Positions 57,994-64,000 of a DNA stretch of 64,000 nt are shown here, piece by piece (the first letter of the stretch is position 1; every line of letters starts with the position of its first letter). Location of the stretch: assembly GCA_904830895.1 (NCBI GenBank), contig LR882958.1:5103501-5167500 (forward strand), written 5' to 3'. The translations under genes and the position numbers were made by a program. This DNA comes from Planktothrix rubescens CCAP 1459/22 (GTDB lineage: Bacteria > Cyanobacteriota > Cyanobacteriia > Cyanobacteriales > Microcoleaceae). Below the pieces are notes generated by a model, which was not told where the DNA came from, did not search any database, and was given only the letters and a program-made list of their open reading frames with translations.

Positions 57994-59338
57994 AAGAGGT
58001 GGGCTTTGTGTCGAGAACTTGTAAATCCATAAAATCCGCCAACTCGCTATAGGTGACACACCGAACTTCTGGTTTCCCACAAACCTCCTCAGCAAAACGA
58101 AATAGCGCATTCCAGTAAGCTCCCTGATTCCAAGCTGAAAAGTGATGACCGATATTTACAGGCGCACGGTTGCCAGAATAGTTACTATTGAAGTATTTTA
58201 AATAAGTTTGAAAAGTATCTTCTTCATAGCGCTTGGCATTACTAGAATTTGGTTTTGCCTGAGAATGGAGATAGTAAAAGTTATAATCCATTGATAGAAC
58301 ATTTTTGCGGGTAATTGCCGTTGTTAGGGAAGCCAGGGGAAAGTTCCAAATCCCATTTTCTTGTTTTGGCCAGTAATTCGCCGCTGCTACTTTGCTCGTA
58401 TCATAGCGAAATCCGGTTTTCTTCAAAGTTTTGTATAAACCCGGACTCTGACCCAACTCAGGAGCGCGAAAACCTTGAATGGCGCTGCGGTCAAAGGCAA
58501 AAGCACCCTTCAAACCATTGATTTTGTAGGCATCAAAAATAAACTGATCAAAATAGTCAAACTCTTTTTTCCAGTCCGCCTCACTCCAGCGACTCCCATC
58601 AAAGTGACCCACCGCATGGGAGCCAATTTCATGACCCTCTTGGTATGCTTGATTTAACTGTTCCAGACGGAGATTAATCTCTTGCTTAGTGCCACCCCAA
58701 CCAATGGCAGACCGTCCCTGACCCTTGCCCCCAGGGGGTTTATAGAGGTTGCGTTTCTCATTATTAACAAAATAAACCCCACTAATAAAATAGGTAAAGT
58801 GAGCCGGAATATTTTTTTTCGCCATACTTTGAGTAAAGTTGCGAGATTTTTTCCAGGCATCTAGGGAATAGGAGCCATCAAAAGCCAGTAGTACAAACTG
58901 AGGGGGACGACCTGCTACCGGATTTTGATCCTGAATTAGTTTATACAGTAAGGCGGAATTCCAGCGAGTTGACCCGCAAGCATCACCCCCATCAGCATCC
59001 TTACAGGCGGCAACCAATTTCTGAGAAAAAGGCCCCAAGGCCTGATTTCCTTCTACGCAATAGCCCAAAATTCGATTCAGGCGACTCCCATCGGGACAAC
59101 GCCCTTTTCCATTAGAATAGAAATAACCTCCTAAACTATTAACAGGTTTTTTGGGGATTGGTTTCGAGGTTTCGGAGACTACTAAGTTAGACTGTTCGGT
59201 GGGTGAAACCAGCGAGGAGGGCTTGGCGCAACCCCAGAATATTAAGGATGAACTGAGATAAATGCAGGTTTGATAAAACCATTTTGACGTTTTCAACACG
59301 ATGCTCCACTTCTTCAATAAATCACCAAATTCTACCAT
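57977..59338 (-). CDS. Polysaccharide deacetylase family lipoprotein, 3' end replaced by an insertion
   Basis: NodB-type domain: LLAFDGSYSLDAW (first Asp), EGHEIGSHAVGHFDGSRW (HxxxH), RAPELGQS, then late motifs HHFSAWNQGAYW and RCVTYSELADFMDL. The lipobox is IFWGC. A GTG at 59299 with GGAG upstream gives a neater lipoprotein signal (MLKTSKWFYQTCIYLSSS) than the ATG at 59338. The last 14 residues (QVLDTKPTSFKGGM) are encoded by the element at 57476-58020; the original 22-residue end survives at 57408-57475. The catalytic part is intact, so a truncated but active enzyme is possible. Confidence 0.85.
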   Translation of the reverse strand: MVEFGDLLKKWSIVLKTSKWFYQTCIYLSSSLIFWGCAKPSSLVSPTEQSNLVVSETSKPIPKKPVNSLGGYFYSNGKGRCPDGSRLNRILGYCVEGNQALGPFSQKLVAACKDADGGDACGSTRWNSALLYKLIQDQNPVAGRPPQFVLLAFDGSYSLDAWKKSRNFTQSMAKKNIPAHFTYFISGVYFVNNEKRNLYKPPGGKGQGRSAIGWGGTKQEINLRLEQLNQAYQEGHEIGSHAVGHFDGSRWSEADWKKEFDYFDQFIFDAYKINGLKGAFAFDRSAIQGFRAPELGQSPGLYKTLKKTGFRYDTSKVAAANYWPKQENGIWNFPLASLTTAITRKNVLSMDYNFYYLHSQAKPNSSNAKRYEEDTFQTYLKYFNSNYSGNRAPVNIGHHFSAWNQGAYWNALFRFAEEVCGKPEVRCVTYSELADFMDLQVLDTKPTSFKGGM

Positions 59339-59390
59339 TTGTAGTAAGCCCTTCAGGGCTTAGATGCGTTCATGCTTCACTACAAAATGT
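59339..59390 (+). repeat. Palindromic about 50-bp element, left copy flanking Uma2
   Basis: TTGTAGTAAGCCCTTCAGGG... ends ACTACAA. Terminal inverted repeats TTGTAGT/ACTACAA and internal palindrome AAGCCCTTCAGGGCTT. The right copy at 60001 is about 85% identical and in the same orientation. Confidence 0.7.
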
Positions 59391-59426
59391 TAGAATTAAT
59401 TTAAAAATAACTTTATTTTCAAAACT

Positions 59427-59999
59427 ATGATTGCTAATCAACACGAAACTTACATTTCTCCCGAAGATTATCTAGCAGGGGAAGAAACCAGCCCGATCAA
59501 ACATGAATATATTGACGGACAAGTTTATGCAATGGCAGGGGCGAGTGATGCTCATGTTACAATCGCTGGAAACTTATTTACCCTGTTAAGAAATCATGTT
59601 CGAGGGCGGGGTTGTCGGGTTTATATGTCCGATATGAAAGCTCAGATAGATACGGCTAATATTTATTATTATCCTGATGTTATGGTAACTTGTGATCCCA
59701 TGGATAAAAAATTTACAAATCATAAAAAATATCCTTGTTTAATTATCGAAGTTTTATCCCCAAAAACAGAAGCATTTGATCGTGGTGACAAGTTTGCCGA
59801 CTATCAACAATTAGAAACCTTACAAGAGTATGTTTTAATTAACCAAAAACGTCAGCGTGTAGACTGTTTTCGTCGCAATAACGAAGGTTTGTGGGTATTA
59901 CAATTCTATCATTCAGGCAGTGAAATTCATCTCACCAGTATTGATTTTCGCACTCATATCGAGGCTTTATATGAAGATGTTACCTTTGAAGATAATTAA
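59427..59999 (+). CDS. Uma2-family (DUF820) putative nuclease
   Basis: 190 residues of the other common Uma2 subtype: YISPEDYLAGEETSPIKHEYIDGQVYAMAG, YYYPDVMVTCDP, KYPCLIIEVLSPKTEAFDRGDK and YQQLETLQEYVLI. The D/E-x-E/K-type residues (PDVMV, EVLS) are present. The gene stands between two copies of a palindromic repeat. Independent of the 27934/38034 pair. Confidence 0.87.
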   Translation: MIANQHETYISPEDYLAGEETSPIKHEYIDGQVYAMAGASDAHVTIAGNLFTLLRNHVRGRGCRVYMSDMKAQIDTANIYYYPDVMVTCDPMDKKFTNHKKYPCLIIEVLSPKTEAFDRGDKFADYQQLETLQEYVLINQKRQRVDCFRRNNEGLWVLQFYHSGSEIHLTSIDFRTHIEALYEDVTFEDN

Positions 60000-60000
60000 C

Positions 60001-60053
60001 TTCGTAGTAAGCCCTTTAGGGCTTAGAGTCCTGAAGGACTCACTACGAAATGA
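60001..60053 (+). repeat. Palindromic about 50-bp element, right copy flanking Uma2
   Basis: TTCGTAGTAAGCCCTTTAGG... ends ACTACGAA. Perfect 8-bp terminal inverted repeats TTCGTAGT/ACTACGAA with internal AAGCCCTTTAGGGCTT and AGTCCTGAAGGACT palindromes. Confidence 0.75.
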
Positions 60054-60165
60054 GCAACTTATTCAAAGTATTGAGTAGGTGATAAACAGGGTTTATTGAC
60101 CCTATATAGCGATAAATTATGGAATCTGTTATACTTATGTAGATAAGAGAAAGGGAGTCAAAAAA

Positions 60166-60654
60166 ATGACCACTATCCAATCAACGACAACTGCAATAAC
60201 ATCCCTTTATGATCGGGATTTTTATCTGTGGTTACAGACAACTATCAACATATTAAAAGAGGGAAAATTTGCCGAAGTAGATTTAGAGAACTTACTAGAG
60301 GAACTGGAAAGTATGGGGAGAAGCGATAAAAATGCTTTAAAAAGTAATTTGAAGGTACTTTTAATGCACTTACTCAAATATAAATATCAGCCAGAAAAAC
60401 GAACAAATAGTTGGCGGTACATCATTCTTGAACATCGTCAACGCCTCCGAGATACCTTCAAAACCAGCCCGAGTCTATATCGTTTTTTTGAAGATATTTT
60501 TAATGAATCTTATCAAGATGCCAGGGAACTAGCCGCCGGTGAAACAGGTTTATCTATTAATCTATTTCCCACGGAGTCTCCCTTTACTGTAGAAGAAGTT
60601 CTTAATCCTGATTTTTTACCTTCTGAGAAGAATTGCCCAAAAAATGATCAGTAG
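60166..60654 (+). CDS. DUF29 domain protein
   Basis: 162 residues: SLYDRDFYLWLQTTINILKE, VDLENLLEELESMGRSDKNAL and NLKVLLMHLLKYKYQPEKRT are DUF29 signatures. All helical, function unknown; DUF29 genes are multiplied in filamentous cyanobacteria in the same way as Uma2. Ribosome site AAGGGAG precedes the ATG. Confidence 0.88.
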   Translation: MTTIQSTTTAITSLYDRDFYLWLQTTINILKEGKFAEVDLENLLEELESMGRSDKNALKSNLKVLLMHLLKYKYQPEKRTNSWRYIILEHRQRLRDTFKTSPSLYRFFEDIFNESYQDARELAAGETGLSINLFPTESPFTVEEVLNPDFLPSEKNCPKNDQ

Positions 60655-61288
60655 GGATACGATATATCGTGTTCCTATGCTTTGAAACCTTTTGAAGAAC
60701 GACAAAAGAGAGATAAACACTTATTGACAATTACACTAAAATATTTTAGTCTAAAAATTGTGTAATTATATACTCAACTTAAAATAGCAAAATTAATTGA
60801 GTCTGTTGACAGAATTTCCGCTTGGGGTGTTAACCCAAGATTTATTTGAATGTGAAAGTTATCCTAAAATTCAACAAAAACATGATATAATCCGGTTGGT
60901 TTAAATTTAAGATAACGAGGAAACCCGTCTGAACTTAAGAAAAAATTTGCGATCGCAACCCGGAATCGAAGTCGCCAGCGAAGCTACGAATGCTGAAACA
61001 GGCTTGTTGAATCAATTGATAATGATACATACTCAAGGGAGTGATCAAAATCTCGCCATCGCTGATCGAACTTTAAACCCAACAACAACTGGATAAACAT
61101 TTTGTTTAAACTCAAATCAAAGGTTGATGAAAATACCAGAGATTTATTCAAGAGATCGCCAGGTAAGTCGGTGAGTTTTTGATTCACAATTTTTTCAGGA
61201 AGGATGGATAGAAATTTCTGTTATCCTACAATCAACCCAGATTGGCTTCCATTGATTAATTAAACATTTATTAGTTGAGGAGATTTTC
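60655..61288. other. 634-bp spacer with no convincing gene
   Basis: An inverted repeat AATTACAC (60729-60736) / GTGTAATT (60760-60767) encloses the palindrome TAAAATATTTTA (60737-60748). Two short open frames, about 60796-60903 (LTEFPLGVLTQDLFECE) and about 60918-61095, lack an ATG start and match nothing I know; they may be remains of genes. The right end carries the desC promoter. Confidence 0.5.
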
Positions 61289-62137
61289 ATGACGTTTCAG
61301 ACCGCAACTTCCCCGGAAAATGAACCAAAATTAAGCGGTTTAACAGTTGCGTTTTTCGGTATTATCCATTTGCTGGCTTTATTAGCACCTTGGTTTTTTT
61401 CCTGGTCAGCGTTAGGAATTACGCTGTTTCTACACTGGTTTTTTGGCAGTATTGGAATTTGTTTAGGCTACCATCGTCTATTAAGTCATCGCAGTTTTAA
61501 AGTTCCCAAATGGTTAGAATATGGGATTACTTTAGTTGGGGTTTGTGCCTTGCAAGGGGGGCCGATTTTTTGGGTAGCCGGACACCGTTTGCACCATGCC
61601 CATACCGAACATGAAGATAAAGATCCCTACTCCGCAAAACGAGGATTTTGGTGGAGTCACATGATGTGGATTTTCTATCCTCGTCCATCCTTTTTTGACG
61701 CTGAACACTACAAACGATTTGCACCGGATTTAGCACGAGATCCCTTTTATTGTTGGTTAGATCGGTATCATCTGTTAATGCAAATTCCCGTGGCCTTACT
61801 GCTTTATGCCATTGGGGGTTGGTCATGGGTCATTTATGGGGTATTTGTCCGGGCTGTGGTGTTGTGGCATAGTACCTGGTTGATTAATTCGGTAACTCAT
61901 ATGTGGGGATACCGCAGCTTTGACACCAATGATAATTCTCGGAATCTTTGGTGGGCGGCAATTTTTACCTACGGGGAAGGTTGGCATAATAACCATCACG
62001 CCTATCCGAATGTTGCTAAAGCGGGACTGAAATGGTGGGAACTCGATATGACTTGGTGGTCAATTTGGGTTTTAAAAACCGTTGGTTTGGCCCAGAAAGT
62101 GGTCATGCCCCCGACTCAACGGGTAAAACAAGCCTAA
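61289..62137 (+). CDS. desC: Acyl-lipid delta-9 fatty acid desaturase
   Basis: Introduces the first double bond into membrane-lipid stearoyl/palmitoyl chains, using ferredoxin. The three histidine boxes are HRLLSH (GYHRLLSHRSF), HRLHH (GHRLHHAHTEHEDKDP) and HNNHH (GEGWHNNHHAYP). 282 residues, four membrane segments. GAGGAG eight bases before the ATG. A stand-alone gene with its own terminator. Confidence 0.95.
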   Translation: MTFQTATSPENEPKLSGLTVAFFGIIHLLALLAPWFFSWSALGITLFLHWFFGSIGICLGYHRLLSHRSFKVPKWLEYGITLVGVCALQGGPIFWVAGHRLHHAHTEHEDKDPYSAKRGFWWSHMMWIFYPRPSFFDAEHYKRFAPDLARDPFYCWLDRYHLLMQIPVALLLYAIGGWSWVIYGVFVRAVVLWHSTWLINSVTHMWGYRSFDTNDNSRNLWWAAIFTYGEGWHNNHHAYPNVAKAGLKWWELDMTWWSIWVLKTVGLAQKVVMPPTQRVKQA

Positions 62138-62152
62138 GAATAGGGAACAGGG

Positions 62153-62193
62153 AACCCGCCCCCTAAGACAGTTGATCCGATGGGCGGGTTTTT
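62153..62193 (+). terminator. Terminator of desC
   Basis: AACCCGCCC (62153-62161) pairs with GGGCGGGTT (62182-62190), then TTTT. It belongs to the GGGCGGGTT hairpin family seen at 22797. Confidence 0.8.
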
Positions 62194-62216
62194 CATTGTG
62201 ATTTGGGGGAAACGGG

Positions 62217-62930
62217 TTAGGCTGCGATCGCTTCTTCGTAAACCATAAAGCTCTTTTTGGTTACGCCACAAATCGGACAATGCCAATCTTCGGGAATGGC
62301 TTCAAAGGCTGTTCCTGGGGCAATACCGGAATCAGGATCACCGACAACAGGATCGTAAATCATTGAACATTGGCGACAAATCCATTTTTGGGTTTGAGGA
62401 TCGCCAGGAGCGGATTTGGCGGTCGCAGCCCCACCGTGTAGTGTGTTCATGGCTTCCGTATATTGGTCGGCGTGATGATGTTCAATCGGAACCAACAAGC
62501 CAAAGTTAGAGGCGGCTTTGCGGAAAATTCCAGCGTGTTCCCGGGACTCAGCCTCTTGTTCTTCAAATTCACTCACCGCCTTCTGATCCCGATCAACTCG
62601 GGCTTGGGCGGCAAATTCGGGGTACATGGTGGTGTATTCGTAGGTTTCTCCTTCAATGGCTAACTCCAAACACCGGGCGGCAATTTTTTTCTTTTCTTCG
62701 TCGGATAGGGCATCGGGGTCAGCGACGACTAATTCAGGATGCAGGAGGCGGAAATGGGCGAAGGCGTGTTCTGTTTCTTGATTGGCGGTTTCTCGAAATA
62801 GTTTGGACAAATCCCCCATCCCAAGTTTTTTTGTAACTTCTGCGAAAAATAGATATTTGCGATTGGCCATTGATTCTCCACCAAAGGCAGATTCAAGGTT
62901 TTTGGCGGTTTCTGCGTTGGATAAGTCCAT
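62217..62930 (-). CDS. rbr: Rubrerythrin
   Basis: A peroxide-reducing di-iron protein. The N-terminal ferritin-like domain has Glu/His ligands ([41 protein letters not shown]). The C-terminal rubredoxin-type centre is [12 protein letters not shown]...HCPICGV. 237 residues. AAAGGAGACACA precedes the ATG. Divergent from perR; a consensus-like promoter overlapped by a palindrome (see 62960-62991) points to peroxide control. Confidence 0.94.
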   Translation of the reverse strand: MDLSNAETAKNLESAFGGESMANRKYLFFAEVTKKLGMGDLSKLFRETANQETEHAFAHFRLLHPELVVADPDALSDEEKKKIAARCLELAIEGETYEYTTMYPEFAAQARVDRDQKAVSEFEEQEAESREHAGIFRKAASNFGLLVPIEHHHADQYTEAMNTLHGGAATAKSAPGDPQTQKWICRQCSMIYDPVVGDPDSGIAPGTAFEAIPEDWHCPICGVTKKSFMVYEEAIAA

Positions 62931-62959
62931 TGTGTCTCCTTTTATTGATCTGGCTATAT

Positions 62960-62991
62960 CTAAGAATAATTCTTAGCTTTAAATTTGTCAA
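62960..62991 (-). promoter_or_regulatory. rbr promoter with overlapping PerR-type palindrome
   Basis: On the minus strand: TTGACA (62986-62991), 17-base spacer, TATTCT (62963-62968). The palindrome CTAAGAAT-A-ATTCTTAG (62960-62976) covers the -10 box. PerR boxes in other bacteria have the form TTATAATNATTATAA; the 8-1-8 geometry here is the same. Confidence 0.75.
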
Positions 62992-63073
62992 GGATAAGAA
63001 TAAGATTGATCTAAAGTTCAGTTACTTAAAATAAATGTTATGATCTGTAAAGGAAGATTTAATATAGCAAGCC

Positions 63074-63496
63074 ATGGAAGGTCAGAATAAAACCACCGAG
63101 ATCAGCCAAAAGATGAAGCAAAAGGGGTTACGCATCACCCCCCAACGTTTTGCGGTTTATGCTAATCTCTTGTCTCGTTACGATCACCCGACAGTGGATG
63201 ATATTCTCACCGAGATTAATCGGGAACTTCCTATCGCTTCTAAAGCTAGTGTTTATAGTGCTTTGACGGTTTTGCGATCGGTGGGATTAGTCCGAGAGGT
63301 ACTGCTAGATGAAGGGGTAACTCGTTATGATGCCAAGGTGGAACCCCATCACCATTTTGTCTGTGAGTGTTGTGGGCAAATTCAGGATTTAGAGTGGGAT
63401 GTCCTGGGTGATTTGCCTCTTAACCCTTTACCCCCAGGGTTTCGGGTGAATGCCTATGAAATTACGGTTAAGGGCTGTTGCGATCGCTGTGATTGA
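63074..63496 (+). CDS. perR: Peroxide-responsive Fur-family repressor PerR
   Basis: 140 residues. DNA-binding helix region KMKQKGLRITPQRFAVYANL...PTVDDIL; metal region HHHFVCECCGQIQDLEWD and C-terminal KGCCDRCD, giving the CxxC pairs of a structural zinc site and the His/Asp ligands used for oxidation in PerR. Placement beside rubrerythrin favours PerR over Fur or Zur. TATGAT at 63039-63044 is a possible -10 box. The gene runs into a heptamer tract. Confidence 0.9.
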   Translation: MEGQNKTTEISQKMKQKGLRITPQRFAVYANLLSRYDHPTVDDILTEINRELPIASKASVYSALTVLRSVGLVREVLLDEGVTRYDAKVEPHHHFVCECCGQIQDLEWDVLGDLPLNPLPPGFRVNAYEITVKGCCDRCD

Positions 63497-63597
63497 TGGG
63501 TAATGGGTAATAGGTAATGGGTAATAGGTTTTGGGTAATGGGTAATGGGTTTTGGGTAATGGGTTTTGGGTTTTGGGTAATGGGTTTTGGGGGGATG
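63497..63597 (+). repeat. Heptamer tract (GGGTAAT / AGGTAAT / GGGTTTT)n
   Basis: About fourteen 7-bp units in a row immediately after the perR stop codon, ending in a G-run. The long minus-strand reading frames (PKPITQNP repeats) come only from this repeat. Confidence 0.85.
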
Positions 63598-63681
63598 AAT
63601 CCTCTCTGTTGATCTTCTACGGAGTGATGGAATTGCTGAAGCTGGCATTCTGATCGGAACACTTGTTAGAATAGGGGAAAT

Positions 63682-63696
63682 GTTACGAAACGTAAC
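63682..63696 (+). promoter_or_regulatory. Palindrome GTTACG-AAA-CGTAAC just upstream of an ATG
   Basis: Perfect 6-bp arms with a 3-base centre; its last base is 3 bp before the ATG at 63699, where a ribosome site should be. Candidate operator or RNA hairpin blocking initiation. Confidence 0.5.
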
Positions 63697-63698
63697 TT

Positions 63699-63911
63699 AT
63701 GTTGATTCCTATTCTAATAATTGATGTGGCTCTGGTTGCTTGGTCATTACACTTAATGAAGCAAGCTGTGGAGTTCAAAGAATACTCCTTCATGCTGGCC
63801 GGGATCTTGGTTGCCTTGTCCGCCGCCGCTATGGGGTTAGTTTACTTCCTGATGGGATCTTGTATTGATCACTTCGCCCAAATGTCTCAGCACGCTTATT
63901 ATTACTTTTAG
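63699..63911 (+). CDS. Small conserved membrane protein, unknown function
   Basis: 70 residues, two membrane helices (LIPILIIDVALVAWSLHLM, SFMLAGILVALSAAAMGLVYFLMGS). A similar small protein is common in cyanobacteria. Its start is overlapped from upstream by the palindrome at 63682-63696. Confidence 0.65.
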   Translation: MLIPILIIDVALVAWSLHLMKQAVEFKEYSFMLAGILVALSAAAMGLVYFLMGSCIDHFAQMSQHAYYYF

Positions 63912-64000
63912 TAGCCTTCGGAGCGTTGGGAATTCCGTTATCCTACACTCCGAAAAAAAGTTTTCACTGACTACTTGACAAAGCATTGGTTAAAAGACTA
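63912..64000 (+). promoter_or_regulatory. Hairpin and a -35-like box at the window edge
   Basis: TTCGGAG (63917-63923) pairs with CTCCGAA (63948-63954). TTGACA at 63975-63980 could be a -35 box; with a 17-base spacer its -10 box would start at 63998, so most of it lies outside the window. Confidence 0.35.

Larger units (their letters stand above)
57476..58020 (-). mobile_element. 545-bp IS200/IS605-like element without tnpA/tnpB, carrying an RHH gene
   Basis: The left end on the minus strand lies against TTAC (plus 58021-58024), the known insertion target of the IS608 group; the right end is GTGTCAA (plus 57476-57482), like the TnpB element end. Hairpins occur at both ends: CCCACC/GGTGGG (57983-58003) and GACTACGCT/GTCG-type at about 57486-57507. 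No target duplication, as expected for IS605-type insertion. No transposase or nuclease gene is inside. Confidence 0.75.

Noticed and set aside
63497-63597. Regular repeats that could suggest a CRISPR array
   Set aside because: Units are 7 bp, directly tandem and without spacers; the same holds for the other heptamer tracts. No cas gene is present.
63454-63662. Two minus-strand open frames rich in PKPITQNP
   Set aside because: They translate the GGGTAAT/GGGTTTT heptamer tract after perR.

Overview
The window is chromosomal DNA of a cyanobacterium. The direct evidence is psaL and psaI of photosystem I, petN of cytochrome b6f, an assimilatory nitrate reductase, the acyl-lipid desaturase DesC, an RNase E with the cyanobacterial poly-arginine tail, and many copies of the HIP1 octamer GCGATCGC. 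Low GC, long AT-rich spacers, heptanucleotide repeat tracts, Uma2 genes and RTX proteins suggest a filamentous Oscillatoriales-type genome (Planktothrix or Oscillatoria relatives); that placement is inference.

Layout. 0-6 kb: 3' part of narB, a secreted Asn-rich tandem-repeat protein, and a large PhoD-like protein whose metal-binding motifs look lost. 6-13 kb: PIN/TRAM protein, hemW, purF, purL. 12.6-18 kb: tadA, plsC, two small conserved proteins, and a TIGR03960-type radical SAM protein. 18-22 kb: rne, with a complete TnpB element sitting between a roughly 700-bp leader region and the rne start codon. 22-26 kb: a secreted His-rich protein, two RTX proteins and a GNAT acetyltransferase. 27-28 kb: psaL-psaI. 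28-34 kb: Uma2, two tiny genes, recJ, DUF427, recQ, a MtnX-like HAD phosphatase. 34.7-38 kb: a patatin / RnfD-like / DUF2330 gene string. 38-50 kb: Uma2, pentapeptide protein, plastoquinone-pathway UbiA, Ppx/GppA, a 1255-residue membrane protein, Uma2, petN, PhzF, and an orphan solute-binding lipoprotein. 50-55.6 kb: pilM-N-O-Q of the type IV pilus. 55.9-57.4 kb: HU and cobD. 57.4-60.7 kb: a polysaccharide deacetylase gene cut by a small IS200/IS605-type element, then Uma2 and DUF29 genes. 61-64 kb: desC, rubrerythrin facing perR, and a small membrane protein.

Most genes are housekeeping (purines, tRNA editing, recombination repair, RNA decay, photosynthesis, pili). The accessory signal is the repeat and transposon load. 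(1) A 545-bp TnpB-less IS605-type element carrying a ribbon-helix-helix gene lies inside the deacetylase gene; removing it from a TTAC target restores one frame. (2) GC-rich palindromic repeats are inserted in frame inside purL and the radical SAM gene, and heptamer repeats extend NarB. (3) A small RTX protein begins with a segment matching an internal part of PilQ encoded 29 kb away. (4) Rubrerythrin and PerR are divergent, with a near-perfect palindrome over the rubrerythrin -10 box. No tRNA, rRNA, CRISPR array or prophage was recognised.
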